Part shown: in pieces, positions 26,014 to 33,800 of the stretch
How positions within the stretch are numbered: the stretch's first letter is position 1
How the letters are laid out: each line of letters begins with the position of its first letter
Assembly (NCBI GenBank): GCA_011049115.1
Contig: DSCM01000083.1
Span: 1-44,820 of the forward strand
Direction: 5' to 3'
Length of the DNA: 44,820 nt
Origin: Pseudomonadota bacterium
GTDB taxonomy: Bacteria; Desulfobacterota; Anaeroferrophillalia; Anaeroferrophillales; Tharpellaceae
Translations under genes and position numbers: made by a program
Notes under the pieces: generated by a model
The model's input: the letters and a program-made list of their open reading frames with translations, nothing else
What the model was told of the DNA's origin: nothing
Databases searched by the model: none

Positions 26014-26883
26014 CTAAGCCAGGCCCGCGGCTTCCAGCAGAGCCCGTTTGGTCAGAACTTCGACCATCAGTTTACGATATTCACGGCTGGCTCGGACATC
26101 TGAGATCGGGGCGGCGTCTTCGGCCGCCAGACGGCCGGCCTCGGCCAGGGTTTCTTCGTTGAGAAATTTGCCCGGCAGAAAAGCCTCGGCCTGCATCGCG
26201 TGTAGCGGCGTCGGCCCGACCGCGCCCATGACGATACGCACCTCCCGACATCTTTTTTCCGCGTCGAGAGCAATCATCGCCCCGATATTGACGGCCGCGA
26301 TATCGACCTTGGAGCGCGGCGAAATCTTCTGGTAGCTGACGCCGTTTTGCAGAGAGGCCGCCGGAACTTTGATGGCGGTCGCGATTTCATCGGCGGCCAG
26401 GGCGGTTCGTCCCGGCCCGAGAAAAAATTCGTCCAGGGGGATTTCCCGGGCCCCTTTTCCGGAAACCGTGGTAATCGAGGCGTTCATCGCCATCAGGGTC
26501 GGAATGTTGTCGGCCGAGGGCGAGGCGTTGCAGAGATTGCCCATGACCGTACCCATGTTGCGAATCTGGACCGTGGCCGTGGCGTGTGCGGCCCGGGCTA
26601 CCATCGGGGCTTTTTCCAGAATCAGCGGATGACTTTCAACCTGGCGTAACAGCGCCAGCGCGCCGATGGTCAGACCGTTTTCCTGATCATGGCTGATTTC
26701 ATTCAAGCCCGGCAGCTGTTTGATGCTGAGCAGGTAATCGGGTTTGACGGCCCGGTGCGACAGACGGACCAGCATGTCGGTGCCGCCGGCTTTAAGTTTG
26801 ATTCGGCCCTGGTGCTTTTCCAGAAGCGCGCAGGCTTCGGCCAGGGTGGTGGGCGCGAGAAAATTGAATTTGGGCAGAGTCAA
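26014..26883 (-). CDS. molybdenum hydroxylase, FAD-binding medium subunit
   Basis: A 289-residue CoxM/XDH FAD subunit that passes electrons between the 2Fe-2S clusters and the acceptor. Flavin-binding motifs are KAGGTDMLV at about residues 31-39 and GTVMGNLCNASPSADNIP in the middle, followed by a CO-dehydrogenase flavoprotein C-terminal domain ending EVLTKRALLEAAG. Only two bases separate it from the 2Fe-2S gene upstream, and 90 bases from the Mo-subunit start downstream. The split into three chains is the CoxMSL-like arrangement seen in many anaerobes. Confidence 0.93.
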   Translation of the reverse strand: MTLPKFNFLAPTTLAEACALLEKHQGRIKLKAGGTDMLVRLSHRAVKPDYLLSIKQLPGLNEISHDQENGLTIGALALLRQVESHPLILEKAPMVARAAHATATVQIRNMGTVMGNLCNASPSADNIPTLMAMNASITTVSGKGAREIPLDEFFLGPGRTALAADEIATAIKVPAASLQNGVSYQKISPRSKVDIAAVNIGAMIALDAEKRCREVRIVMGAVGPTPLHAMQAEAFLPGKFLNEETLAEAGRLAAEDAAPISDVRASREYRKLMVEVLTKRALLEAAGLA

Positions 26884-26885
26884 GG

Positions 26886-27386
26886 TTATTTCTCCTGAAG
26901 TTTAGTGGCGGCGTCGGCAATCGCCTCGACTATTTTATTGTAACCGGTGCAGCGGCAGAGGTTACCGGAGAGACCGGCGCGAATCTCGGATTCATTCGGG
27001 AGTGGAGTATGGTCGAGAAGGAACTTGCTCGACAAAATCATTCCCGGGGTGCAGAAGCCGCACTGAATCGCACCCTTGGCGATAAATGACTCCTGCAGCG
27101 GGTGGAGTTCCTGGTGTTCCGGGTCGGCGGCTTTTTCCTTTCCGGCCAGGCCTTCGATCGTCGTGATTTTATGACCGGCGGCCTCGATCGCCAGGGTCAG
27201 GCAGGAAGAAACGCTCTGATTGTCGAGCAGCACCGTGCAGGCCCCGCAGTCACCGGTGCCGCAGCCGTGTTTGGTGCCGGTCAGGTGGAGTTCGTCGCGC
27301 AGAATTTCGTTCAGGGTGCGCCAGGGATAAACCGCAAGCTCGTAATCGTCGCCGTTGATGTGGAGAGTGATCAGCTCTTTTTTCAT
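26886..27386 (-). CDS. molybdenum hydroxylase, 2Fe-2S small subunit
   Basis: A 166-residue CoxS-type subunit with two [2Fe-2S] clusters. The plant-ferredoxin cluster is bound by C42, C47, C50 ([10 protein letters not shown]) and C62; the second by C109, C112, C144 and C146 (QCGFCTPGM and CRC). It relays electrons from the molybdenum site to the FAD subunit. The gene sits three bases after xdhC-like and two before the FAD gene, so the operon is tightly packed. Confidence 0.95.
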   Translation of the reverse strand: MKKELITLHINGDDYELAVYPWRTLNEILRDELHLTGTKHGCGTGDCGACTVLLDNQSVSSCLTLAIEAAGHKITTIEGLAGKEKAADPEHQELHPLQESFIAKGAIQCGFCTPGMILSSKFLLDHTPLPNESEIRAGLSGNLCRCTGYNKIVEAIADAATKLQEK

Positions 27387-27389
27387 TTA

Positions 27390-28439
27390 TCAGGCTCCTT
27401 GTTGGTGTTTTTTCAAGATGATTTCAGCCATGATGCTGATCGCAATCTCGGCCGGGGTTTGGGCTCCGATCTCAAGGCCTATCGGGGAGCAGAGTCTTTT
27501 GATTTCGTTTTCGCTGAAACCTTCGTCAAGCAGTCGTTGTTTTACCTGGCTGGTTCGCCTCCGGCTGCCGATCATGCCGAGATAGGCATATTCAGTGCCG
27601 AGCAGTTGTTTCAGTAGAATATAATCATGTTTATGTTCCCGGGTAATCAGTATCAGATAGACCTGGGGGCCGGGTTGGTGAAAACCGCGGATATCTTCCA
27701 TGTCAGCGGTCAGGACGCGGTCGGCCGCCGGAAAGCGTTCGCGATTCGAAAACTCCGGGCGGTCGTCGATAACCGTTACCGCAAAACGGCACCATGCGGC
27801 CATTTCGACCAAAGGTCGGGCCAGATGTCCGCCCCCGAAAATGATCATTTGCGGAGCTGGAATGATATGCGAAAGCAGGCAGTCCAGGCCCGCGATTTCT
27901 ACCGGGCGAACCGCCGCTTCAGGGTTTGTGTCGATTGTTGGCGGATTCAGGTGGAGCGGCGGAACGCCGGACTTCCCGAAGGTGGTGATAGCTTGCCGGT
28001 GTTCCTGGTTGTACAGAGCGCGAAGGGTTTTTCCGGGCCCGCCTTGTGGGCGGGTTTCCAGCAGCCAGGGTGTTTTCCCTTGTTCCAGGTTAACGCAGAT
28101 GCCGGCGGCCAGATCTCCGTCTTCATTTTTTTCCCAACAAGCAATGAAAATCGTAAAGTTGCCGCCGCAGATCGCGGCTGAATCCAGCCCCTGTTCACCG
28201 GCCAGGGAAAAGTTCAGTTCCCGGCTTAAACCGAGATGCAAATTTTGCAAAGCCGCTTTGATGACCTCATGCTCGCCGATGCCGCCGCCGATGGTGCCGC
28301 TGATCGAGCCGTCGGGCCGCACCAGCATTCGGGCTCCAACCTCACGGGGAACGGAGCCTCGTCGCTCGATAATCGTGCACAGGGCGGCCCGCCCTTCTTT
28401 TTCCAGGGTCTGCAGCAGATCTTTCCAGCAAAATTCCAT
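27390..28439 (-). CDS. XdhC-family molybdenum hydroxylase maturation factor
   Basis: A 349-residue XdhC/CoxI-type protein. In characterised members XdhC binds molybdenum cofactor, protects it, and promotes sulfuration before insertion into the hydroxylase. The N-terminal XdhC/CoxI domain has IIERRGSVPREVGARMLV and GTIGGGIGEHEVI. The C-terminal XdhC Rossmann domain begins MIIFGGGHLARPL at about residue 196 and contains YLGMIGSRRRTSQVKQRL. No clear ribosome site precedes the ATG. It is the first gene of the hydroxylase operon and, with mocA just upstream, supports a sulfurated or cytosine-dinucleotide form of the cofactor. Confidence 0.93.
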   Translation of the reverse strand: MEFCWKDLLQTLEKEGRAALCTIIERRGSVPREVGARMLVRPDGSISGTIGGGIGEHEVIKAALQNLHLGLSRELNFSLAGEQGLDSAAICGGNFTIFIACWEKNEDGDLAAGICVNLEQGKTPWLLETRPQGGPGKTLRALYNQEHRQAITTFGKSGVPPLHLNPPTIDTNPEAAVRPVEIAGLDCLLSHIIPAPQMIIFGGGHLARPLVEMAAWCRFAVTVIDDRPEFSNRERFPAADRVLTADMEDIRGFHQPGPQVYLILITREHKHDYILLKQLLGTEYAYLGMIGSRRRTSQVKQRLLDEGFSENEIKRLCSPIGLEIGAQTPAEIAISIMAEIILKKHQQGA

Positions 28440-28499
28440 GTTGAGTCGAGTTGTATTTGTGGGTTCTCACTTGATTTTCAGGTCCGCGCCGCAGCCCTG

Positions 28500-28522
28500 A
28501 AAAAACTTCGCCGGCGTTTTTT
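28500..28522 (-). terminator. possible weak terminator after mocA
   Basis: Minus-strand AAAAAAC (28522-28516) can pair with GTTTTTT (28506-28500) around a G/C-rich GCCGGCGAA core, ending in a T-run. It is 47 bases after the mocA stop and 61 before the XdhC start. The A/U stem makes it weak, so read-through into the hydroxylase operon is possible. Confidence 0.35.
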
Positions 28523-28568
28523 ATCTGCCACATTCATAATGATTCGAATAAAGCAATTAATAGGCCAT

Positions 28569-29252
28569 TTATTCGGGTGGTGTTACGGGGTGATAGGTTG
28601 AAATGACCGCGGCTGAGTCGCTGGGGCGCAGAGTGAAATAGCTTTCCCAGGTATCGATGTCGCGGCGCCCGGCTTGGTTGTCGACTGCGATTTTTACGGC
28701 TTCGGCAAAATGTTTTTGGATGAAGGGTCGGATGCCGAATTCACCGCTTAAGGATAAAATCTCACCGATATGCCGGGCTCGCAGCAGGTAGGGATGGGCC
28801 GGCCGGCCATTTTCCGTGGCGATGACCGGGGTGCTGCCTTCCCTGGTGGCCGCCCCGATGAATTTTTTAAGCAGGGCTGAACTGACAAAGGGCATATCGC
28901 CGAGCAGGACCAAAATGCCGTCCGCCGGGGCCGGGTTTTGTCCGGCGCAATAGTCCAGGCCGGCGCGAATTGAACTGAACATGCCCTCTTGCCAGGTTGG
29001 GTTAGGGATAATGTTGACCGTTTGCAAGGCTAATTTCAGCTGTTTGCGAATTTCGGTCAGCCGGGCTCCGAGAATGACGTTAATCGTGTCGATTCCTGGT
29101 GTTTCACTTAGTTGACGGAGTACGTGACTTAAAATGGTTTCTCCGGCTCCCCAAGGGAGCAGCTGCTTTGCCTGGCCGAAGCGCCGGGCTTCTCCGGCCG
29201 CTAGGACCAAGGCCGTAATTTTTATTTGTCGGGGGAGCGTGGGCTGAGTCAT
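28569..29252 (-). CDS. mocA: MocA-like molybdenum cofactor nucleotidyltransferase
   Basis: A 227-residue MobA/MocA-fold nucleotidyltransferase. The signature is LVLAAGEARRFGQAKQLLP at about residues 16-34, with VLLGDMPFVSS and the RPAHPYLL stretch further on. MocA adds CMP to molybdopterin to give the cytosine dinucleotide cofactor used by xanthine-dehydrogenase-type enzymes, which fits the downstream operon. MobA (GMP transfer) is less likely given the context, but the two cannot be fully separated by eye. AAGGAGA precedes the ATG at ideal spacing. The last 25 residues are Ser/Pro-rich. Confidence 0.83.
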   Translation of the reverse strand: MTQPTLPRQIKITALVLAAGEARRFGQAKQLLPWGAGETILSHVLRQLSETPGIDTINVILGARLTEIRKQLKLALQTVNIIPNPTWQEGMFSSIRAGLDYCAGQNPAPADGILVLLGDMPFVSSALLKKFIGAATREGSTPVIATENGRPAHPYLLRARHIGEILSLSGEFGIRPFIQKHFAEAVKIAVDNQAGRRDIDTWESYFTLRPSDSAAVISTYHPVTPPE

Positions 29253-29556
29253 TTTCTCCTTGAGCCGGCATGCGGCTTTTTCGCTGCTTGTAAAGCAAGA
29301 TACCGAGGTGACTGGTTACGGATGGCTTCGTAACGGCTCCATCTTCTTCTGTTACTGCTGGTGCGGGTATAATCCCGCAACCTCATTGCCGCTTTTCGGT
29401 CCGCGAAGAAGAGCGCTAAATTATCACGATTCGCACCTGGCGTGAATGCGCGCAAAAGCCGTGCCGGGTTGATGAAAGTCGGCGATTGGCTTTTCCGGGA
29501 ATGGGGCGAGATGTGGTTTCTACAGGCCGATTTTAGGGGCCGTGAGATTATAGAGC
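29253..29556. other. non-coding divergent region between mocA and tRNA-Ser
   Basis: Reading direction changes here. Besides a repeat copy at 29362-29411 I see no gene that looks real: the open frames are short, lack ribosome sites and run across the repeat. The mocA promoter (minus) and the tRNA promoter (plus, 29557 onward) should lie in or next to this stretch. Confidence 0.5.
29362..29411 (+). repeat. dispersed intergenic repeat, partial copy A
   Basis: The first 21 bases match the start of copy B at 34749 at 19 positions, including the hairpin GCGGG-N6-CCCGC. A shorter CGG-CCGC-AA block follows, as in the other copies. The second half of the repeat (TTCTTGTTTTT and AATGAACTG) is not recognisable here. 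Confidence 0.55.
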
Positions 29557-29583
29557 TTGACAGGGCTTGTTTTATTTGCTAAT
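29557..29583 (+). promoter_or_regulatory. promoter of tRNA-Ser
   Basis: A perfect -35 TTGACA (29557-29562) is followed after 15 bases by GCTAAT (29578-29583), four of six matches to the -10 consensus. Start would be near 29590, about 14 bases before the mature tRNA. Confidence 0.5.
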
Positions 29584-29603
29584 CGGAGCGGTTTCACCGG
29601 TCC

Positions 29604-29693
<90 letters not shown>

Positions 29694-29716
29694 TTTGCAT
29701 AAGAAGAGTGTGACTG

Positions 29717-29750
29717 TTCAGCTAGGTGATTATCTGCTCGAATTGAACCG
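29717..29750 (+). repeat. 34-base repeat, copy 1
   Basis: This stretch matches 32093-32126 at 28 of 34 positions, with the blocks GTGATTA, GCTCGAAT and GAACCG fully shared. It lies between the tRNA and SRP RNA genes. Function unknown. Confidence 0.5.
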
Positions 29751-29831
29751 CGGAGATCTTGCGGGCTGTCTGCACGGTTACAAAAAAGTTAGGCATTTGG
29801 GATAGCGGCTTTTAAGGCTGCCGCCATTTTT

Positions 29832-29958
29832 GTCCCCATGGGTGATAACCAGGTCCTGTGCAACGGCGACGGCGTGAACCCCGTCAGGTCCGGAAGGAAG
29901 CAGCGGTAGCGCCGCTTGCCGTGTGCCGCAGGGTAGCCTGGTTATCACCCATGGGGAC
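29832..29958 (+). ncRNA. ffs: signal recognition particle RNA (small bacterial type)
   Basis: The conserved domain IV GTCAGGTCCGGAAGGAAGC, with its GGAA tetraloop and symmetric and asymmetric loops, is centred at about 29883-29902. The outer ends (29832-29853 and 29937-29958) form a perfect 22-base-pair stem, so the transcript is a long rod-like hairpin. SRP RNA binds Ffh and guides co-translational membrane targeting. The position just before dnaX is a known arrangement. Exact mature ends are not determined; the outermost pairs may belong to the precursor. Confidence 0.95.
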
Positions 29959-30011
29959 AACTTTTTGGGTGAAAAGCGCAGCGGCGAAGGAAAAACAATT
30001 GGTGGGGTTGC

Positions 30012-31964
30012 ATGACTGAAACGGTTTATCAGGTTTTGGCGCGCAAGTGGCGCCCGCAGCGTTTTGCCGAACTCGCCGGTTTGGAGCATATCGCCCGAAC
30101 CCTGCAGAACGCAATTCGAGCGAATCGGGTCGGGCACGCTTTTCTCTTTACCGGAACCCGGGGGGTCGGAAAGACCTCGGCGGCGCGGATTCTGGCCAAG
30201 GCTTTGAATTGTCGCCGGGGGCCCGCCCCCGAGCCGTGCAATCAATGTGGAAACTGCCTCGCGGTAACCGCCGGCAATGCCGCCGATGTGATCGAGATTG
30301 ACGGCGCTTCCAATCGCGGCGTCGGCGAGATTCGTCTGTTGCGCGATAACGTCACCTACCTGCCTCAGACTTCGCCTTACAAGATTTATATTATCGACGA
30401 AGTTCACATGCTGACCCCGGAGGCTTTCAACGCTCTTTTAAAAACTCTGGAAGAACCTCCCGCCCATATCAAGTTCATCATGGCGACAACCGACGCTCAC
30501 AAGGTGCCGATGACGATTCTGTCGCGTTGTCAGCGTTTTGATTTCGGACGTTTAACCGGCGCCACGATTGCGGCAACGCTTACCGAGATCGGCCGGCGCG
30601 AAGATCTGACCTTTGCAGCAGGAACCGTTGAGCTTCTCGCCCGTGAGGCCCGGGGCAGCATGCGCGACGCCCTGAGCTTGCTTGATCAGGTTCGCTCTTA
30701 TGCGGGGGATATGATCGCGGTCGAGGATCTGCGTATTGCCCTGGGTTTGATTGAAGCCCGGCATAATTTCGGCCTGCTCGAAAAGCTGGTCAAGGGAGAT
30801 TTGGGCGGCGCGATTTTTCTGGTCGACGAACTTGAGCGGGCCGGGGTTGATCTGAAAAAATTTGTCGAAGATTTTCTTTTTTATCTGCGGGATGTTCTTT
30901 TTCTGAAAATTTCCGGCGAACTCAAAAAACTACTGGGTATCGGGGCGGATGACATCGCCCGGCTCGAACCTTTGCTGGCCGAGCGTTCACTGGCCTACTG
31001 GCAGCAGCTTTTCGATCTCTGGCAGACGCACTATATTAAAATAAAGGCCTCGCAGAGCCCCCGTCTGACCCTGGAAAGTTCTTTGGTGGAACTCGGCATG
31101 GCTCGTGATCTGCAGCCTCTGGGCCCGCTGCTCGAACGTCTGGAAGGTCATTTGTCCCAAGCTTCCGCTTTTGCCCGGCCCGCAAACCCCTCGGTTTTGT
31201 CTTCGGAACCGCGGCGCGTCAGAGAAGCGGTGGCGAAAGCCGAAGTGCGGAAAGCTGCTTCGGCGCCCGGTCGTCTGGGGGCCGGGAGTTGGTCCGGAGA
31301 GCGGGGGCCGCGTCCGAGTTCGGCGGCGCCGGAGATGCCCCCGGAACCACCGCCCTTTGTCTATGATGATTTGTCGCGGAGTTCGTCTGTGTCCGATGAT
31401 GCCGGGCCCACGCCGGCCGCGGCGCCGTCAAGGTTTATTGCCGCTCCTGATCCGGTTGCGCCGCCGGCTTCGTTTCGATCGGAAACGGTGGGTGGCGGGG
31501 ATTGTAGCGGCTCGGCCGGGGGGAAAGATTTCGGTTCGCCCCAGGTTTTAAATCAGACCGTCCCCCCTGCGAATCTTGAGTTGCAGTGGCGTGATTTCCT
31601 GGTCTTCGTGGCGGCGCGAGAGGCGCGACTCGGTGCTCTGCTGCAGCGCTCCCGACGGGAAGTTGGGGCGGCTGAGCGTCTGCGGATTAAGGTCGCGCCG
31701 CATGCCCGGCTGTTGCTCGATAACCCGGGTGCAAGATCCGACCTCCTGGCGCTCTGGGCTGAGTTTCTGGGCCACGCCGAATGCGTTGAGCTCGAACTGC
31801 TGGAGTTAAAGCCGGGGGGCGAGACTTCCGGCCCGGTTCGTAATGGCGGTGGCTCCCGGCGTCCCCTGCCGAGCAAGGAGGAGATTTTTAACGATCCCAG
31901 CATTCGTTTTATCAGCGATCGCTTTGGGGGTCGAGTCGTTGAAATCAAGGCGCGCAGGCCTTAA
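30012..31964 (+). CDS. dnaX: DNA polymerase III tau (and possibly gamma) subunit
   Basis: A 650-residue clamp-loader ATPase. Walker A GTRGVGKTS is at residues 48-56, the zinc module ligands are C67, C76, C79 and C82, Walker B is IIDEVHML, and TTDAHKVPMTILSRCQRFDF holds the sensor 1 and SRC motifs. Domains I-III run to about residue 370. An Ala/Pro/Arg-rich linker (about 385-510) precedes a C-terminal domain that should contact the polymerase. No A-rich frameshift site is seen at the end of domain III, so a separate gamma product is not predicted. It follows the SRP RNA gene by 53 bases. Confidence 0.96.
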   Translation: MTETVYQVLARKWRPQRFAELAGLEHIARTLQNAIRANRVGHAFLFTGTRGVGKTSAARILAKALNCRRGPAPEPCNQCGNCLAVTAGNAADVIEIDGASNRGVGEIRLLRDNVTYLPQTSPYKIYIIDEVHMLTPEAFNALLKTLEEPPAHIKFIMATTDAHKVPMTILSRCQRFDFGRLTGATIAATLTEIGRREDLTFAAGTVELLAREARGSMRDALSLLDQVRSYAGDMIAVEDLRIALGLIEARHNFGLLEKLVKGDLGGAIFLVDELERAGVDLKKFVEDFLFYLRDVLFLKISGELKKLLGIGADDIARLEPLLAERSLAYWQQLFDLWQTHYIKIKASQSPRLTLESSLVELGMARDLQPLGPLLERLEGHLSQASAFARPANPSVLSSEPRRVREAVAKAEVRKAASAPGRLGAGSWSGERGPRPSSAAPEMPPEPPPFVYDDLSRSSSVSDDAGPTPAAAPSRFIAAPDPVAPPASFRSETVGGGDCSGSAGGKDFGSPQVLNQTVPPANLELQWRDFLVFVAAREARLGALLQRSRREVGAAERLRIKVAPHARLLLDNPGARSDLLALWAEFLGHAECVELELLELKPGGETSGPVRNGGGSRRPLPSKEEIFNDPSIRFISDRFGGRVVEIKARRP

Positions 31965-32092
31965 TCCTTTGTCTGAGGTCGGAAGGCTTTTGATGCTTCA
32001 GGATTATTTCTTGGCGCTTGCCTTTGTGGGCTTTTTAAGATTAGCCGGCGGCATTACGATAAGCCGCCCAATTTAAACAGTTAACGTAATTA

Positions 32093-32126
32093 TTCAGGCA
32101 AGTGATTAACCGCTCGAATCGAACCG
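32093..32126 (+). repeat. 34-base repeat, copy 2
   Basis: It matches 29717-29750 at 28 of 34 positions. It lies in the dnaX-ybaB gap, 75 bases ahead of the ybaB start. Together the two copies bracket the SRP RNA-dnaX unit. Confidence 0.5.
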
Positions 32127-32200
32127 TGTAAATTCGGACATTCCGGGTTGGCTGAGTAGTTGCCGGTTATCAAGGTAATGTTTTCGTAAGGAGAAAGCGT

Positions 32201-32515
32201 ATGGCTAAAGGGATGGGAAACCTGATGAAGCAGGCGCAGCAGATGCAGGCGCGAATGGCGAAAATGCAGGAAGAGGTTGGCAAGCGTCAGGTCGAGGCGG
32301 CGGCCGGCGGCGGCATGGTCAAAGTCGTGGCAAACGGCCGGCAGGAAATTCTTTCGATTGTTCTTGAACCGGCCGTGGTTGACCCCGAGGATATCGAAAT
32401 GCTGCAGGATTTGATTCTGGCCGCGGTTAATCAGGCCCTGCGGGAAGCCCAAGCGATGATGGCCGACGAAATGAGCAAACTCACCGGTGGTCTTAAGATT
32501 CCGGGACTTACTTGA
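32201..32515 (+). CDS. ybaB: YbaB/EbfC-family nucleoid-associated protein
   Basis: A 104-residue DNA-binding dimer of the YbaB/EbfC family. It has the N-terminal coiled-coil helix MGNLMKQAQQMQARMAKMQ, the central GMVKVVANGRQEILSIVLEP strands and the terminal helix AVNQALREAQAMMADEMSKLTGG (residues about 77-99). The ATG follows AAGGAG. It sits after dnaX as usual, but recR, its normal downstream neighbour, is replaced by argD. A 236-base gap from dnaX suggests its own promoter. Confidence 0.96.
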   Translation: MAKGMGNLMKQAQQMQARMAKMQEEVGKRQVEAAAGGGMVKVVANGRQEILSIVLEPAVVDPEDIEMLQDLILAAVNQALREAQAMMADEMSKLTGGLKIPGLT

Positions 32516-32588
32516 TTTTTTAACCCCATATTTTTATCTCTTTGTTTGACCGGTGCCGAGTCGTAAATCCGGCCGGGAGAATTAAATA

Positions 32589-33800
32589 ATGAGTAAATCG
32601 GAAGAAGTTTTCGCGCTGACCCAAAAACACCTTGCTCCGACCTATAACCGTTTCCCCGTGGCCCTGGTTCGCGGTGAGGGGGTAAAGGTCTGGGATGCCG
32701 AGGGTCGGGAGTATCTTGATTGCCTGGCCGGAATCGCGGTCTGCAATCTGGGCCATTGCCATCCGCGCGTGACGGCTGCGATTGTCGAACAGGCTGGCCG
32801 CCTGCTCCATGTTTCCAATCTCTATCATATCGAGCCTCAGGCCCGTCTGGGCCGGCTTCTGGGAGAGATGGCCTTCGGAGGCAAGGCTTTTTTCTGTAAC
32901 TCCGGGGCCGAGGCCAACGAAGCCGCGATTAAGCTGGCTCGACGCTACGGGCATGAGGTTTTGGGTGAGGGAGCCAAGCGCATTATTACCATGCAGCGCT
33001 CCTTTCACGGGCGGACGATGGCGACGATTGCCGCCACCGGCCAGGAAAAGGTGCAGATCGGTTACAATCCCCTGCTTGATGGTTTTGATTACGTTCCCTT
33101 TAATGATCCGGCGGCGGTGGCGGCGGCGATTACGGAAAAGACCTGCGCGGTCCTGGTGGAACCGGTCCAGGGCGAAGGCGGGGTCATTGTTCCGGCTCCC
33201 GACTATCTCGTTTGTCTGCGGGAAATCTGCGACGCGCACAAGATCCTTCTGCTTTTGGATGAGGTGCAGACCGGCGTCGGTCGTACCGGGACCTTTTTCG
33301 CCTATCAACAAAGCTCGATTGTCCCCGACATTCTGACCACGGCTAAAGCCCTGGGTAACGGTTTTCCGATCGGAGCGATGCTTGCCGGTGACCGGATCAT
33401 CAGTCATTTCGGGCCCGGCAGTCACGCCTCAACCTTCGGCGGCAATCCGCTGGCCGCGGCGGCGGCGCTGGCTGTACTGGAAACCCTGCGGGAGACCGGT
33501 CTGATTGACCGGGTGAATGAACGCGGTGACTTTCTTCGGAAAGGGCTTGAACGTCTGCGCGGCGTTTTCCCCCAATTGCTGGGCGAGATACGCGGACTTG
33601 GTCTGATGTTCGGGGTCGATCTCAAAATACCGGTTGCCGAGGTGGTCGGCGCCTGTCTTCAGCGTGGCCTGCTGGTGGGCTCGGCCGGAAGCAATACTTT
33701 GCGTCTGACCCCGCCGCTGATTATCAAGGAGGTCGAACTTGAATCCCTGCTTGCGATTTTGACCGAGGTGCTGAGTGATGTCACAAAATCCGCGACCTGA
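32589..33800 (+). CDS. argD: acetylornithine aminotransferase
   Basis: ArgD is a PLP enzyme converting N-acetylglutamate semialdehyde to N-acetylornithine in arginine synthesis. The 403 residues include NSGAEANEAAIKLAR, RSFHGRTMATIAATGQ, LLLDEVQTGVGRTG and the PLP Lys K253 in TTAKALGNGFPIGAML. Other ornithine-type aminotransferases look similar, but the argF and argG genes next to it settle the role. A GGGAGAATTAAATA site precedes the ATG. Its end overlaps the argF start by 23 bases. Confidence 0.95.
   Translation: MSKSEEVFALTQKHLAPTYNRFPVALVRGEGVKVWDAEGREYLDCLAGIAVCNLGHCHPRVTAAIVEQAGRLLHVSNLYHIEPQARLGRLLGEMAFGGKAFFCNSGAEANEAAIKLARRYGHEVLGEGAKRIITMQRSFHGRTMATIAATGQEKVQIGYNPLLDGFDYVPFNDPAAVAAAITEKTCAVLVEPVQGEGGVIVPAPDYLVCLREICDAHKILLLLDEVQTGVGRTGTFFAYQQSSIVPDILTTAKALGNGFPIGAMLAGDRIISHFGPGSHASTFGGNPLAAAAALAVLETLRETGLIDRVNERGDFLRKGLERLRGVFPQLLGEIRGLGLMFGVDLKIPVAEVVGACLQRGLLVGSAGSNTLRLTPPLIIKEVELESLLAILTEVLSDVTKSAT

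Noticed and set aside
29249-29455. A 68-codon frame on the minus strand in the mocA-tRNA gap
   Set aside because: It is Arg-rich without a ribosome site and runs over a repeat copy; it is more likely non-coding.
29778-30407. A 209-codon open frame on the minus strand
   Set aside because: It crosses the SRP RNA gene and the start of dnaX, both certain, and its product has no domain I can recognise.
30012-31964. Programmed frameshift giving a short gamma product in dnaX
   Set aside because: The A6 runs in the gene are within domain III rather than after it, and no slippery A-AAA-AAG with a downstream hairpin was seen.
32047-32068. Terminator after dnaX
   Set aside because: GGCGGC/GCCGCC with a ten-base loop can form, but no T-run follows and the hairpin is 83 bases after the stop.
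32520-33425. A 301-codon open frame on the minus strand
   Set aside because: It is antisense to argD, which has a complete PLP-enzyme signature. No ribosome site or motif supports the opposite frame.
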